A program made the translations under genes and the position numbers. Shown here piece after piece: positions 47,605 to 57,635 of a DNA stretch of 64,000 nucleotides (positions within the stretch are counted from its first letter, which is position 1; every line of letters starts with the position of its first letter). This DNA comes from Dacryopinax spathularia. Lineage: Eukaryota > Basidiomycota > Dacrymycetes > Dacrymycetales > Dacrymycetaceae. The stretch spans positions 682,001-746,000 of the forward strand of contig JBBPFI010000011.1 in the NCBI GenBank assembly GCA_037974965.1. Reading direction: 5' to 3'. The notes beneath the pieces were generated by a model. It saw only the letters and a list, made by a program, of their open reading frames with translations. It was not told the origin of the DNA and ran no database searches.

Positions 47605-48574
47605 ATGTCCTCCCGCGCTTTCATAGAAGAAGAGTTCGACGACGACACCGAGCTGCCGCTGCCGGCACATTCACTGCCAAATACGGGAACACGTGGCCCG
47701 CTCTTGCAGGAGATCGACTCCGATGAGGATGCCACCGCCGACGCGGACGAGGACGATGAGAGCGAGTATGATCCTAGAGAGCAAGCAGTTGCAAGCGGGA
47801 GTGGGAGTCAACCGCCTGTGTCACACTCGCAGCAGGCGCAGAAGGGACCGCTAATAAACCGGGAGACGACGAGGAGGTGCGTGAACTGTCCTACCCGTGA
47901 TGTTTGCTTACATTCGACTCCAGGTGGACGACCCTGTATCCCATATATATCGACGCCAAGCGACCGCTGCACAAGAATGAGCGGAGGATACCCCGTGCTA
48001 AATCAGTCTGGTGGCCCCTGAGTGCCGATATGGGCGAGGCGTGTGCCAGAATGGGGTTCAGCACGCTGCATGATGTTCGTCCTAATTCTATTACCGCAAA
48101 GCGGACATTAACGATCGCCTGTAGCAAGGGAAGAGACATCCTAAGGACTGGGAGAACCCTGGACGGATCAAGGTGCAGTTCAAGAAAGACGGGCAGCTCG
48201 TCAATCCAGCCATCAAGAACAGTATGTCTCTCTCTCATCTGTACGCGATGAGGAAAGCTGATCTTTGCATAGAAAAACAGCTCCTCCTACGTGTCGCTGC
48301 CTACATCCAGAATAAGCGCCCTGACCTCGTCCCTACACCCGAAACCTCTGTCCCACCCAAAAACCACAAGGGTATCACCAAAACTCCCTCTCCGCCCGAG
48401 CCGCTTCCGCCGATGGAGAAGCGGCTACCGGCGAACTCACCGTTGATCGAGACGGGTATGCTGGTGCAGAGCATTAAGCAGAGCTTGCAGGAGGCGAAAG
48501 GTCAGCCGGGGCAGGGACAGATTGAAGGTGGCGCCGGGAAGGGGAAGAGGAAGGTTATTCGGGTTAGGGCGTAG
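47605..48574 (+). CDS. SEC65: signal recognition particle subunit SRP19/Sec65
   Basis: This subunit binds the SRP RNA and helps load SRP54, for targeting proteins to the ER. The start is MSSRAFIEEEFDDDTELPLP at 47605, with an acidic N-terminal extension (DSDEDATADADEDDESEYD). The SRP19 fold follows over several exons: WTTLYPIYIDAKRP, ERRIPRAKSVWWPLSADMGEACARMGF, HPKDWENPGRIKVQFKKDG and KKQLLLRVAAYIQNKRPD. The C-terminal tail is Lys/Gly-rich, ending GKGKRKVIRVRA at 48574, as in yeast Sec65 and fungal relatives. The gene is divergent from the Cys-rich gene and their 5' ends may overlap. Confidence 0.93.
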
Positions 48575-49135
48575 GTGTCTGTAACGGAGGGACACATGGC
48601 CATCACAGTGTCCTGCAAGAGACGACAATTGGTGCTAGTTGCTAAGACACGGTCTTGGATGTGCACAAATATCGTATCTCATGAGCCCATTCTCGAGTTT
48701 GGTCGCTTGTTTGGCAGAATTTGCATTCTTTTCGACCAGCGCGACTCTGTGTCTTCCTCCGCAAAAGAAGTTGAACATATCATGTCCGAGAAGGCAACAA
48801 ATCAGCACGTACCATGCTGGTATTAGCTCGTGCGATCTTCCACCTTGTGGACCACTCCCAATGAGTTTGCTGGAGGTTGTGAAGCTTCGGAGTACGCCGG
48901 GCGATCATCGGGCCGGTTAACGATCGGCGGTCAGACCGTTCGCCCCGGCGGAATGCGTCGGTGGGGTAACTGTAAGGGTTCGTTACCTCCACACCGCCCG
49001 CTGGCCGCCACGGCCGACTGGAACTGACAACAGATGGAGGTCCACAGCTGGTTCAGACCTCCATCGTCTTGCTCAGACTACTATCTCTTTCATTACTGGT
49101 TGACGGGGACCTGCCAAGTTGTATCCTGAACCACC
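48575..49135. promoter_or_regulatory. aldolase upstream region with a 10-bp inverted repeat
   Basis: This 561-nt spacer holds the SEC65 3' region and the promoter of the aldolase gene. It contains the perfect inverted repeat at 49033-49065, about 70-100 bp upstream of the aldolase ATG. Confidence 0.45.
49033..49065. repeat. perfect inverted repeat (10-bp arms, 13-nt spacer)
   Basis: GATGGAGGTC (49033-49042) and GACCTCCATC (49056-49065) are exact reverse complements around a 13-nt spacer. It could be a dimeric activator site (zinc-cluster type) or an RNA hairpin in the 5' UTR. Confidence 0.6.
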
Positions 49136-50370
49136 ATGTCCTCAACCGTCGTCACCCCCGAGAACAACCGCACCCTTGCCATCCTGCAGAAGGCGAAGCA
49201 GGGTAATTGTCAGCACCCAAGGTTCTGCTTGTTGCGTTTTGTACTGACATGCTGGGGCAGATGGAGTTATCGGGATGGTGTGCTACGACATGGACAGCGT
49301 GATGGGCTTCCGGGATGCGTGCGAGAAGGCGAACGCTCCGGGAATCATCATGCTCTTCCCCATCTCAGCACGATACGGTGGTAGCCAGTTCGTTGCTTTC
49401 TGCAGAGATATGTGCGTCGAAATCCCTATTCTGTCAGAGGGACATACGTCTGACAGTGCTGCTTGATAGCGCGCACCAGGCCAAGGTGCCCATGTCGCTC
49501 CATATGGACCATGCTGTCGAGATTGCGGATATTGACTATATGTTCGACATGGCCGAGAAGCAGGGGATCAAGCTCGACAGTATCATGATCGATTCCTCGC
49601 GGTGTGATGTACGTGACCGTCCCTTCTGCCTCCAAGCCTCCTGGCTTCCACAAAGCACAAGTATGCTGACGACAGCTTTTGTAGACCCACGAAGAGAGCG
49701 TGGAGATGGTCAAGAAGTACGTCGACCGCGCCAACAAGCTCGGAATGGCCATCGAGGTCGAGCTTGGCCGGCTCGAGGGAGGCGAGGCTGGTCTGGCCGC
49801 TATTGCAGAGGGCAAGCAGACCGACCCAGACGACGCTGACCACTTCATCCGAGAGTATGTTTCCTTATCGCCCTTCCCTGGTGGTTCGTCTGACGCTCCT
49901 TCCGACAGAACTGGCGCGCAGATCCTCGCTCCTAGTATTGGAAACTTGCACGGACATTATATCAACCCGCCGAACTTCAACCAGGAGATGTGAGTCATCA
50001 GACTCGTTTGATGACGGAGGAATTGGCTGACGGCAATCATAGCCTGAAAACGCTCAAATCGACATACGCCCATTCGAATACGTACATTTGCCTGCACGGC
50101 ACCGACGAGCTGCCGGATTCGCTCTTCCAAGAGTGTGTCGCAAATGGCGTGACGAAGGTTCGCTCCTTCTTCCTGCCCCTTCACAGAATTCGCTGACAAG
50201 AACCCTAGATGAACATCAATAGCTGGATGCGTGACCCGTACATGGAGGCGGTCAAGAAGGCGCTTATTGATGGCAAGCCGCTGCCGGAGGTGCACACGAT
50301 CGGGGTCAAGGCATTCGCTGATGCGGCAGAGCGGTTCTTCACGCTGTTCGGGTGCGCTGGGAAGGCGTGA
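49136..50370 (+). CDS. class II ketose-bisphosphate aldolase, GatY/KbaY-like
   Basis: This zinc-dependent aldolase cleaves or forms a ketose 1,6-bisphosphate to dihydroxyacetone phosphate plus an aldehyde. The start is MSSTVVTPENNRTLAILQKAKQ. The barrel reads YGVIGMVCYDMDSVMGFRDACEKANAPGI, then VPMSLHMDHAVEIADI with zinc and catalytic residues in HMDH. DSIMIDSSRCD joins THEESVEMVKKYVDRA, then IEVELGRLEG, APSIGNLHGHY (His ligand) and ICLHGTDELPDSLFQECVANGVTKMNINSWMRD with the phosphate-binding turn. The end is FTLFGCAGKA at 50368-50370. About 290 residues, it is shorter than the main fungal Fba1 (about 360) and closer to tagatose-bisphosphate aldolases, so it is probably not the glycolytic enzyme. 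Several short introns are seen. Confidence 0.88.
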
Positions 50371-52322
50371 GAGGGGGAGCAGTATCATGCCAGTGGAAGG
50401 AGCACCATGTACCGAAGCCTATTGTAGGCTAGCACTGCGCTACGCCGAGTCATGAGAAAGAACATTGAGTATGAACGAAGAAGGCGACGAAGAAGTGTGT
50501 GGGGACGCGTCAGCGCTCGCCTCTTCTTCAGGAAGTTTAGATCCAATGATCAGAGTATCCGTATCTTCTCTCCCTCTTTCACATGTCCATTGTCGAGGCA
50601 GCCTTTCTCCATCACGCCGCATTGTTAATCTCGCCGGACGCAATATGGCAGGACTTGCCGGGAAGATGTAATCCCGTGATTATCATTCGATATCAATGCC
50701 GGTGACTCTCAGCCTGCCTTCAGACCAGATTGATCATGCGCCAGACGCGTGGCCCAGGCGGTCAACGCAAACTAGGCTTCCCGTTATCCAAGAGTACCGA
50801 ACAAAAAGCAACCTCTCCGCCGGCAAGTGCACATGGCTGCAACGTGGTAGCAACGAGTTGGAGGGCTGACGTGCCGAAGCACCGGGTTTCGGCTGGACGA
50901 TGACTCAACGGAAGGATTATATGTGCGGCGACTAGCTTCCAGGACAACGTTGAAGCTCGACGCTGCGAGGTAGGGAGCTCCTGCACTGTGCCAACAGCCG
51001 GACCACAGTGTTCTTTCGGGGGTCACCAGAGGCCATCTAGTTCCCAACACGCGCACTGTGCTCTTTGGAAGTCAATACCACTACGATAGGTCGCAGCTCA
51101 TCCAACGGGGGTAAACTCATAAATGCTCTAGGTGCTACCTTGGGAAGATGCCTTCGAAGCAAGGGATACGCATGCCCTGGACTACTCCGATCTCCGAAAT
51201 CAGTGACGTGCCCGCCATGTGACGGCCAGCAGCGGTCGTTCGTCTTCTCCTACGGAAGTCTGCTGTTGATCCTCCAGGAACAAGAAGCTAGAAAAACCAT
51301 AAGTCATTAGTACACGGAGCATTAATGCTCCACGGCTGCGGGAGAAAATGTACCCCCGAACTTCGGAGACAAGAGCTGGAATCCTTTCTAGAGCACGCCA
51401 AGGTACCGGTACCTGTGTGCCATTGCAGTAACCGTGAAGGGCGGTTAACACAGCGGAAGGTGACAGGCTGCCAGGCCGCGTCACCCTACCACCCAGGAAG
51501 CCTGAGTGGATTGATGAGCTGGCGCGGAAATATAGAAGGAAAGTTGGGTAGGCTCGCAAGCCAGCTCCTTCCAATTAGAAGAGAATCCATCAAAATTCCG
51601 ACAATGAAGAGTATAAGGAAAACGGGGCTGTGGGCGGGGAACTGAAAGGACCCTCCGAAGTCGCTATTCCAGATGCACCGCCTTGTTGAGCGGCACCAGC
51701 TGATGGCCACGTTCCACCGCTTTTCGGGACAACGTAAACAAGCGGCGACGACCCCCTTCGCTCCCCTTTGGCTAAAGGAGCGGGGTTAACCTTACATGTC
51801 CGATCGTTATGCTACAACTCGCTGCTAATCTGGCACACCACATCAAGAATCCGATCATTACACTTCGACCGATGATGGCTGTTGTCGGGTTCAGCCAATT
51901 CTCTCTGTCTTGATGGCTACCACGAGTTGTGGGCTGTCGAAGTTTGCACCGCTCACTGGGCCTCCTGGCAAAGAGAATCCTCGGAGCGGGCCGGGCTTCT
52001 CTGGGGTTCAGGGGCTTGATCTTGCAGCCAACGGCGTGCGGGCCTCGTGTTGCTCTTCCCTGGGGAGACCGGCCAGCACTCTGAGGCTGACAGTGGCAGC
52101 AGGCAAAAGCCGCTCGCAACATGTGGGCAGACTTGCTTCATGCCGACTTGCCATTGAGTCGCGACAGAAAACAATATAAATGGCGGCGAGTAGGCCTGTC
52201 TTTTGTGACGACCACCCCTCAACCTCCCTTCTAATTTCCTTCAAACTGGCAACGTAAGTGTAGTCGCAGCTGCCATTCCGTCAGCCGCTGAGCCGTCTCC
52301 CCTTCTAGTACCATTGCCTAGC
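50371..52322. other. gene-poor region upstream of small membrane protein gene A
   Basis: About 1.8 kb without a recognisable gene. The final 150 nt form the promoter and spliced leader of the downstream gene: TATAAAT at 52175-52181 and a 5'-UTR intron at 52254-52308. Confidence 0.45.
52175..52181 (+). promoter_or_regulatory. TATA box of small membrane protein gene A
   Basis: TATAAAT lies 148 bp before the ATG at 52323, in the same place as in the paralogue at 56130 (149 bp). Confidence 0.6.
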
Positions 52323-52868
52323 ATGTCTGTCCGAGATTGGCTCAGCACCGTCGGCCAGCCGGTCTGGATCATCTCCGCTGGTGTCCTAGGCACCTTTTTG
52401 GCGTGGGTGCAGAAAAGGAAGGGGCCGCTGGCGAGGGTGAGATATTCCAGGCGGTACAAGGGCCAAGACCTCGAGGAGCAGATTGAAGTAGACTTACTCC
52501 CTAATGACCTGCTCCCTTCCCCGCCGCCCAACACGCCCGTCAACTACGTCCAAGTGCTCGAGTGCACCGAGCAGCCGCATCTGGCCCCTCAGCAGCAAGG
52601 CGTCAGAGAGCGCCAAGGACGCACAGCTCAGCATACGGACCGTCGCCAAGCGCCGCATGGACATCACCCGCAGCAGCATGGAGCGTTCCCGCAGCAGCAG
52701 CCGAACATCGGCATCCCTCAGTACCGGCGCGGTTCAGCGGTCCAGTACTTTGGTACCCGTCAGCCATCGTATGGCGGTCCGATGGACCTGCATAACTCTG
52801 CCCATGCCCGCCCTGAGTGGGCGCAGCAGGGGAACGACCGTAACAATCGGGATGGCGGACATTTCTAA
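52323..52868 (+). CDS. small single-pass membrane protein, paralogue A, unrecognised
   Basis: This 181-residue, intronless coding region is preceded by a 55-nt 5'-UTR intron (52254-52308). The N-terminus MSVRDWLSTVGQPVWIISAG leads into one hydrophobic helix (PVWIISAGVLGTFLAWV) followed by a basic stretch (QKRKGPLARVRYSRRYKG). Next is an acidic strand EEQIEVDLLPNDLLP and the motif PPPNTPVNYV. The rest is Gln/His/Pro/Gly-rich and looks disordered. The first 80 residues match the protein at 56130-56444 closely (WIIS-GV-G, V-YS/YR, VD-DL-P-PPPN-P-N-V). I know no family with this pattern. By charge, the basic flank after the helix suggests the C-terminal part is cytosolic. Confidence 0.75.
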   Translation: MSVRDWLSTVGQPVWIISAGVLGTFLAWVQKRKGPLARVRYSRRYKGQDLEEQIEVDLLPNDLLPSPPPNTPVNYVQVLECTEQPHLAPQQQGVRERQGRTAQHTDRRQAPHGHHPQQHGAFPQQQPNIGIPQYRRGSAVQYFGTRQPSYGGPMDLHNSAHARPEWAQQGNDRNNRDGGHF

Positions 52869-54074
52869 CCGAAGTTGCCTGAGACACCGGCTACTACTGG
52901 GCAGAAGGTCGCTACCGTGCTGGTCACGGGCCACCGCGATAGAAGATACGGATTTGCGATATTCTGATTGTTTGTTGATCTGATTGTTTGTTGATTTGAT
53001 TGTATGTGGAGGCGCCTGGCGCGTTTCCGGATGACCTAGCCGTAGTCTTCACTAGTCTTCGTCTGTTTAACGATTGTGCCGGTCCGATCGTGCCACATTC
53101 GTCCGTCTCACCTCAACAGCTTGCCCCCGTTCCACCTTGAGCAGAATCCAGCACGACAATACAAGCCGCTGCGGAGGATCGACTGAGAAAGCGGAGGTAG
53201 CGAGTGCATCATATGGCTCTGATCCTCGAGATAGCGGACCGCTTATGCCAGTCTTCAGATCCTCTCCGTTGTCTGACGAGAAGCCTCGCTACGATCGCAC
53301 GCCGTAAGGTCCTGGTTCTCTCGTCATGTGGGAATGTTGATGATCATCAGATTCATCACATGGGATGCGACGGCGAGATGGTGGTGACGGAAGCCAGAGG
53401 CGATGATGAGGACGGTGGACCAGCATGGATAACGGCCGTGAGCTCGCGAGTCGGAGGCCAGATTTGCCATGATATTGACCAGAAGAAGATACCATATCGC
53501 ACCTCTTCCAGATAACACAGCACCGCGCGGGGACAAGAAAGCATGCTCCAACTATCAAGGTCTGCTCCGCAACTCGAGTCGGTCCGGATTGACTTCGATG
53601 TGTTACACGCAAATTAAGTAGTTCGTGCGGCGGTATTCCGCCTTCATTCACCGAGAAGCATCCGCAAGGGCAAAAGGGCGTTTGGAATGCAAGAGTGAGC
53701 TTCAGCACATGCCGAAAAGGAGATCAAGCATGGGAAATGATGCATATCGATTCCAACGTTGTACAAGGATCGGGCTGGGCGGAAGGCAGCAGGTAGGCAT
53801 GCTGCCTGCCCGAAAGAGCGCCGCTACCAATACGGTATCCGTCGATGCGTCGGACTGCATGCGGAAGGGCTAGTCGGAATTGCACCATCAGCGTTGATGT
53901 GTTGCTGAAGGGGTGGACAGCTTCTCTACGCTCGTCTTGGCCACACATTCTGGAAAAATGTTTCGCATTGATGCGGTGGCCGACGGAGCCCGAGTCAGCA
54001 TTACGTGATGCAAGATGGTGAAACCCGAGAGGACGTCGACCGTATTCAGATGCTGTCTTCTTCCCTCGGTGGCA
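52869..54074. other. 1.2-kb intergenic region with a short tandem repeat
   Basis: Downstream region of membrane protein gene A. A 16-bp tandem repeat lies at 52965-53006. ORFs in the rest match no family I know. Confidence 0.4.
52965..53006 (+). repeat. 16-bp tandem repeat, about 2.6 copies
   Basis: TGATTGTTTGTTGATC (52965-52980) is followed by TGATTGTTTGTTGATT (52981-52996) and a partial TGATTGTATG (52997-53006), about 100 nt after the stop of the small membrane protein gene. It probably lies in the 3' UTR. Confidence 0.7.
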
Positions 54075-54580
54075 TTAGGCGGGGCGCGCATTGCAAACGC
54101 TCGCGCTCTTTAGGTCCAGCAGCTTGATCGCAAGGATTCCGGGGTGCTTCTCGGAACCGCGCACATTTCGGATCCATGCGCTGGGTTGTAGCCCGGAGAG
54201 AAGTCTATTCTGGCCTAGGCTCGGGCCTGACTTCCCGGTGCATAATGGGAACAGAAGCCTTCGACTGCATAACATGGTCGTACAGGCGGACACTTGTGAT
54301 GTGCAATGAGAATGCCCGGAACAGTTCTTGAAACTGGTCGAGATCGTTCCAGTAGGAAGGTGTATCGGAGTCCCCCTCTTCGGAGTAGTTGACCGCGAAG
54401 CTGGCGTTCTTCGGAGGATAGGAGGCATAGGCGCCCCGGTAAGCGCCCAACGGGCCCCCAGAGGTGGAGACCGTTATGCATCGAGGGCTCCTGAGCGAAT
54501 ATCCCGTAGCGGGTCATCGACTTCCGACGCATATGGGTCCAAAAGGACGCCGGCCGAAATTGGAGAGCCCTTTCCGAACA
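54075..54580 (-). pseudogene. possible broken or misread ORF abutting the CGI121 stop, unrecognised
   Basis: On the minus strand an ATG (54582-54580) overlaps the CGI121 stop as TGATG and opens MFGKGSPISAGVLLDPYAS...DIRSGALDA before a stop. A second frame then looks protein-like (GAYRGAYASYPPKN, SDTPSYWNDLDQFQELFRAFSL), and a third ends WIRNVRGSEKHPGILAIKLLDL near 54110. No canonical intron joins the first two frames, so a frameshift, a sequence error or decay is possible. No family was recognised. It may instead be 3' UTR of CGI121. Confidence 0.25.
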
Positions 54581-55335
54581 TCAAGCAGCCACCGACTTCA
54601 TCGCGACCAGGCTTATGACGGTCTGGTCCGTCAAAGCGTTCGCTTCCCGTTCCTTCTGTGCGTCGGAGGCTGGGATCCTCTGGATGTACTGTAATGCCGG
54701 ATCACCGGATAGCTTGTAGACCTGTTCTCAGTCAGATCTTCCGCAACTGACAGTGACGCGGCCAGACGCACCTTGCGTACGGCCGCCCAATCCACCAGCC
54801 CACTCAACTGGTCCAACGGGACAAGCTGGCCTTGCACAATATCGCGCATGCGGGATTTGATGTTTGATGGAATGTAGGGATCATAGGACGCGGCATGGGG
54901 TGAGGCGGTGGGACAAATGTGCAGCACGAGCAGGGATTTGGTGTTCGCCGAAAGACCGAAACGTCGTAGAGCATCCGTAATCTACCTCACAATATCAGCA
55001 TATTGCATGACTGGTACGCGATACGGATCGCATACGTTGTTTCCCGGGCTCAAACACCATATTACCTCCGAATGCACCGTTTTCGTCTTCATCACCCCCT
55101 CCCACTCAGCTAAGCAAGCCTGATACGCCGCCGTGAGCAGAGCCAGTTTGCTGGTAACCATGCTCGCGTCGATGAACGCGAAGTTCACACGTTCCCGGGC
55201 CGCGTCACCCTCTGGCGTTGCAGGAAGGGTGGAGGCGTGGATGAGTTGCTGGAGAAGCGTTGCCGGTTCCGACAAATCGGTGAATAGTGCAATATGGAAT
55301 GTGCGCCCGAGGTGTGGGTACTGGTGGGATTCCAT
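54581..55335 (-). CDS. CGI121: EKC/KEOPS complex subunit Cgi121 (TPRKB)
   Basis: This subunit binds Bud32 in KEOPS, which makes the universal t6A37 modification of ANN-decoding tRNAs. The start is MESHQYPHLGRTFHIALFTD at 55335. The body reads NFAFIDASMVTSKLALLTAAYQACLAEWEG, then KTKTVHSEVIWCLSPGNN. An intron follows, and the next exon joins as ITDALRRFGLSANTKSLLVLHIC, preserving the family's SPxxNI-DALRRFG block. A last exon after a second intron reads KLSGDPALQYIQRIPASD and ends SLVAMKSVAA at 54581. About 205 residues, normal for Cgi121. The stop overlaps an ATG of a downstream same-strand ORF. Confidence 0.92.
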
Positions 55336-56129
55336 AGCTCTAGTTCAGGAAAGCGTCTACTTGATAGAAGGAAAGAATATAGATGAATTGGGCAGTGGGC
55401 TGTAATGGCCTGGCTGCAGAAGTCCATAGCAAGGGACGGGTGTTGAATTCCAAGTTGTTCAGCACCGCCTCTAACACGAATTGGGTTCTTTGATGCCTTC
55501 CTATCAGAGCAGCTCCGTCAAAGCGAACAAGCGACGATCTTACCTTGAGTCTACCGATATGAAGGCCACAGTAACGTCACTCAGGCCGCTGCTACTCTGG
55601 CGAACTAGAGCAGATGCAAAGGATGCCGGTTATGCACGTGCTGATTATCACTCGTCGGTCTTTCCCGACTGAGCTTCTTCCGCCCACCAGTCTTCTCGTG
55701 GCTTGGATACTCTTCACCGCAGCCAAGGCTTCTGATCGCCCCAAACGTCAGGCCAGGACGTTGCTACTGCTGTTCGGCGACATGCTCGAATTATTGCATA
55801 ACTGGCTGCGGGCTCCTGAGCTCGTGACTCACACATACGTCCGGCCGACGGAGAAGAATCGTCGAAGTCTTCTCTAGCTCGCGGTTTTTGCCCTGCTGCG
55901 GGTTTTCGGGACAACACCGTGCCATACGGGACAACGAGAAGAGGCGATCACGTAGTGAGATGCTACCCACGAAATTTATGTATAAATGTAGCTCAAATGG
56001 AGGTCATGTTTGCAGTGTTTCTTCCCCCTACACGCCGTGACGCCCACTTCTCATCCTCGTAAGTACACTGCTATATCACTGTCACCGGACGGACTGACTC
56101 TACCCTCCTCGCAGGAGCAATAACAGACC
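55336..56129. promoter_or_regulatory. divergent region CGI121 / small membrane protein gene B
   Basis: The right end is the promoter and leader of gene B: TATAAAT at 55981-55987 and a 5'-UTR intron at 56059-56114 with GTAAGT donor, CTGAC branch motif and GCAG acceptor. No convincing coding sequence lies in the remaining 600 nt. Confidence 0.5.
55981..55987 (+). promoter_or_regulatory. TATA box of small membrane protein gene B
   Basis: TATAAAT lies 149 bp before the ATG at 56130, matching the 148-bp spacing in paralogue A. Confidence 0.6.
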
Positions 56130-56444
56130 ATGTCCAGCTATCAATGGGTTCTCAATCTCACCGGTCATCACATCTGGATCATCTCCCTAGGCGTCATCGG
56201 CGTTCTCGTTTCTGTCGCTCAGGCCAGCATGACAGACAGAGTGACAGTGTCCTATCGAGTCCGTGAGAGAGGCCAGGAGAGGGAACGAGAAGTATTGGTG
56301 GATTTCCATCTGAGCGACCTTCGCCCCGTCCCGCCTCCGAACATGCCGATCAACCGCGTCGTCGAGGTCGACCCTCCCTACCAGACCGGCCGCGACCCTC
56401 GCATCGGAAATGAGCGCGCTCGAAAGGCCTATCCGTCCTTTTGA
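56130..56444 (+). CDS. small single-pass membrane protein, paralogue B, unrecognised
   Basis: This 104-residue protein has an intronless coding region behind a 56-nt 5'-UTR intron (56059-56114). The N-terminus MSSYQWVLNLTGHH leads to one hydrophobic helix (IWIISLGVIGVLVSVAQA). Then come VTVSYRVRERGQERE, VLVDFHLSDLRP and PPPNMPINRVVEVD, and a short charged tail ending KAYPSF. It aligns with the protein at 52323-52868 over the whole shared part but lacks the long Gln/His-rich tail. No known family is recognised. The shared promoter and leader layout suggests duplication of a whole transcription unit. Confidence 0.75.
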   Translation: MSSYQWVLNLTGHHIWIISLGVIGVLVSVAQASMTDRVTVSYRVRERGQEREREVLVDFHLSDLRPVPPPNMPINRVVEVDPPYQTGRDPRIGNERARKAYPSF

Positions 56445-57635
56445 AAGTGGAGACCAAGTTGAGCCACGATGCGATGACGACGGACATGGACAGGTGCACC
56501 GAGATGGACTGGTTCTGCGATGCCTACTATGCCCCTTCCCGCTTTTTTGTTCACTAGAACTGCCTTATGCAGTTATGCACGATTTTTCTTGATTGTCGGA
56601 CTGACTCAGCTCTCAGATACCCGCAGAACTTGCGTCTTCCTCTCCTCGAGTGCATCTTGGTGGTAGGCTTCCCTCCTGATGCAACACCTGCGATGATCGG
56701 GCCCTCCAGCGGTCCATTCTGATAATCCGGCCTCGTAAGTTACCCGGCGAGGAAGCAGAATTCCGAAGACGTCCGCGCGTTCGCGTAGGAAACGTAGGCA
56801 CGGACCCAGGTAAAGGCAGTGTCCAGTCTGAAGGCCCCGGCATAGGGTGGAAGCCATCAAAATATATTCATGGCTGTTTATCAAATGGGTGGGTTTCCTA
56901 CGGTATATCGCACGCTTCAGTAAAAGCGCAGCTAGCGCAGCTGGTCCGGCTAACCGGTCTCCTGAGCTGAAGAGAAGGCAATCAGCACCTCCACGCAGCT
57001 CGGGGGAGACCGAAGTCAGCGGGAAGATAGCAGCGTAACCATGGTGAGGAAGCGAGGTGTATTTCGGAGGGTTCTCTTCCTGATGATCGTTTCCCATAAG
57101 CAGAAGGCCAGCCGGTCCGCGGGAGTCGAATTTGGTGAGGTGCCCGAGAGTTAGGAAGCCAGAACCTAGTTCAGAAGAAGGTGACCTTTGGTACGTTGTA
57201 CCGGTGCTGAGTGATTAGCGAACACCCGGGACTTCAGGCAAGGCCGCCGTTACCATCCCATGACTGCTCATCCAATGATAGTACAGAAGAAGGGTCGGCA
57301 ATGATATGTTACATCACATGACATTCATGCACTTTGGCCAGACACCCCGCATACGATGGTATTTTAGGGATCAAAAGCAACGATGCGGCTTTTCCGAGAG
57401 GTTTGATAGGAAGGAAGATAATGGTTTCATGTCGGTTTCGAGTAACCAATGAAATTGCGGCAGTGCCCGACACGCCGCGCGGTTACAGCGCGTCGTCGCG
57501 AAGGGGCGATGACATCGCCATTCCACACCGTTACATTCATTGTTGCGTGTGCCCACCACCTCCCTCATACTTCCTTCACTACATCTTGTTGGTTGTTCAC
57601 TCTCTTTTCATTATCATTGTCTGTCTACATCAACA
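56445..57635. other. intergenic region upstream of the 4EHP-type gene
   Basis: About 1.2 kb. One minus-strand ORF (57097-56606) is listed separately at low confidence. The last 100 nt before the 4EHP-like start are pyrimidine-rich. Confidence 0.4.
56606..57097 (-). CDS. hypothetical ORF, low confidence
   Basis: This 163-residue ORF begins MGNDHQEENPPKYTSLPHHG at 57097 with a true ATG. The sequence is not obviously low-complexity but shows no family motif. A potential intron from the GT of HHG onward could exist. It may be a small lineage-specific gene or chance in a fairly GC-rich spacer. Confidence 0.22.
   Translation of the reverse strand: MGNDHQEENPPKYTSLPHHGYAAIFPLTSVSPELRGGADCLLFSSGDRLAGPAALAALLLKRAIYRRKPTHLINSHEYILMASTLCRGLQTGHCLYLGPCLRFLRERADVFGILLPRRVTYEAGLSEWTAGGPDHRRCCIRREAYHQDALEERKTQVLRVSES

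Noticed and set aside
53289-53708. 139-codon minus-strand ORF
   Set aside because: No conserved motif and no intron signals.
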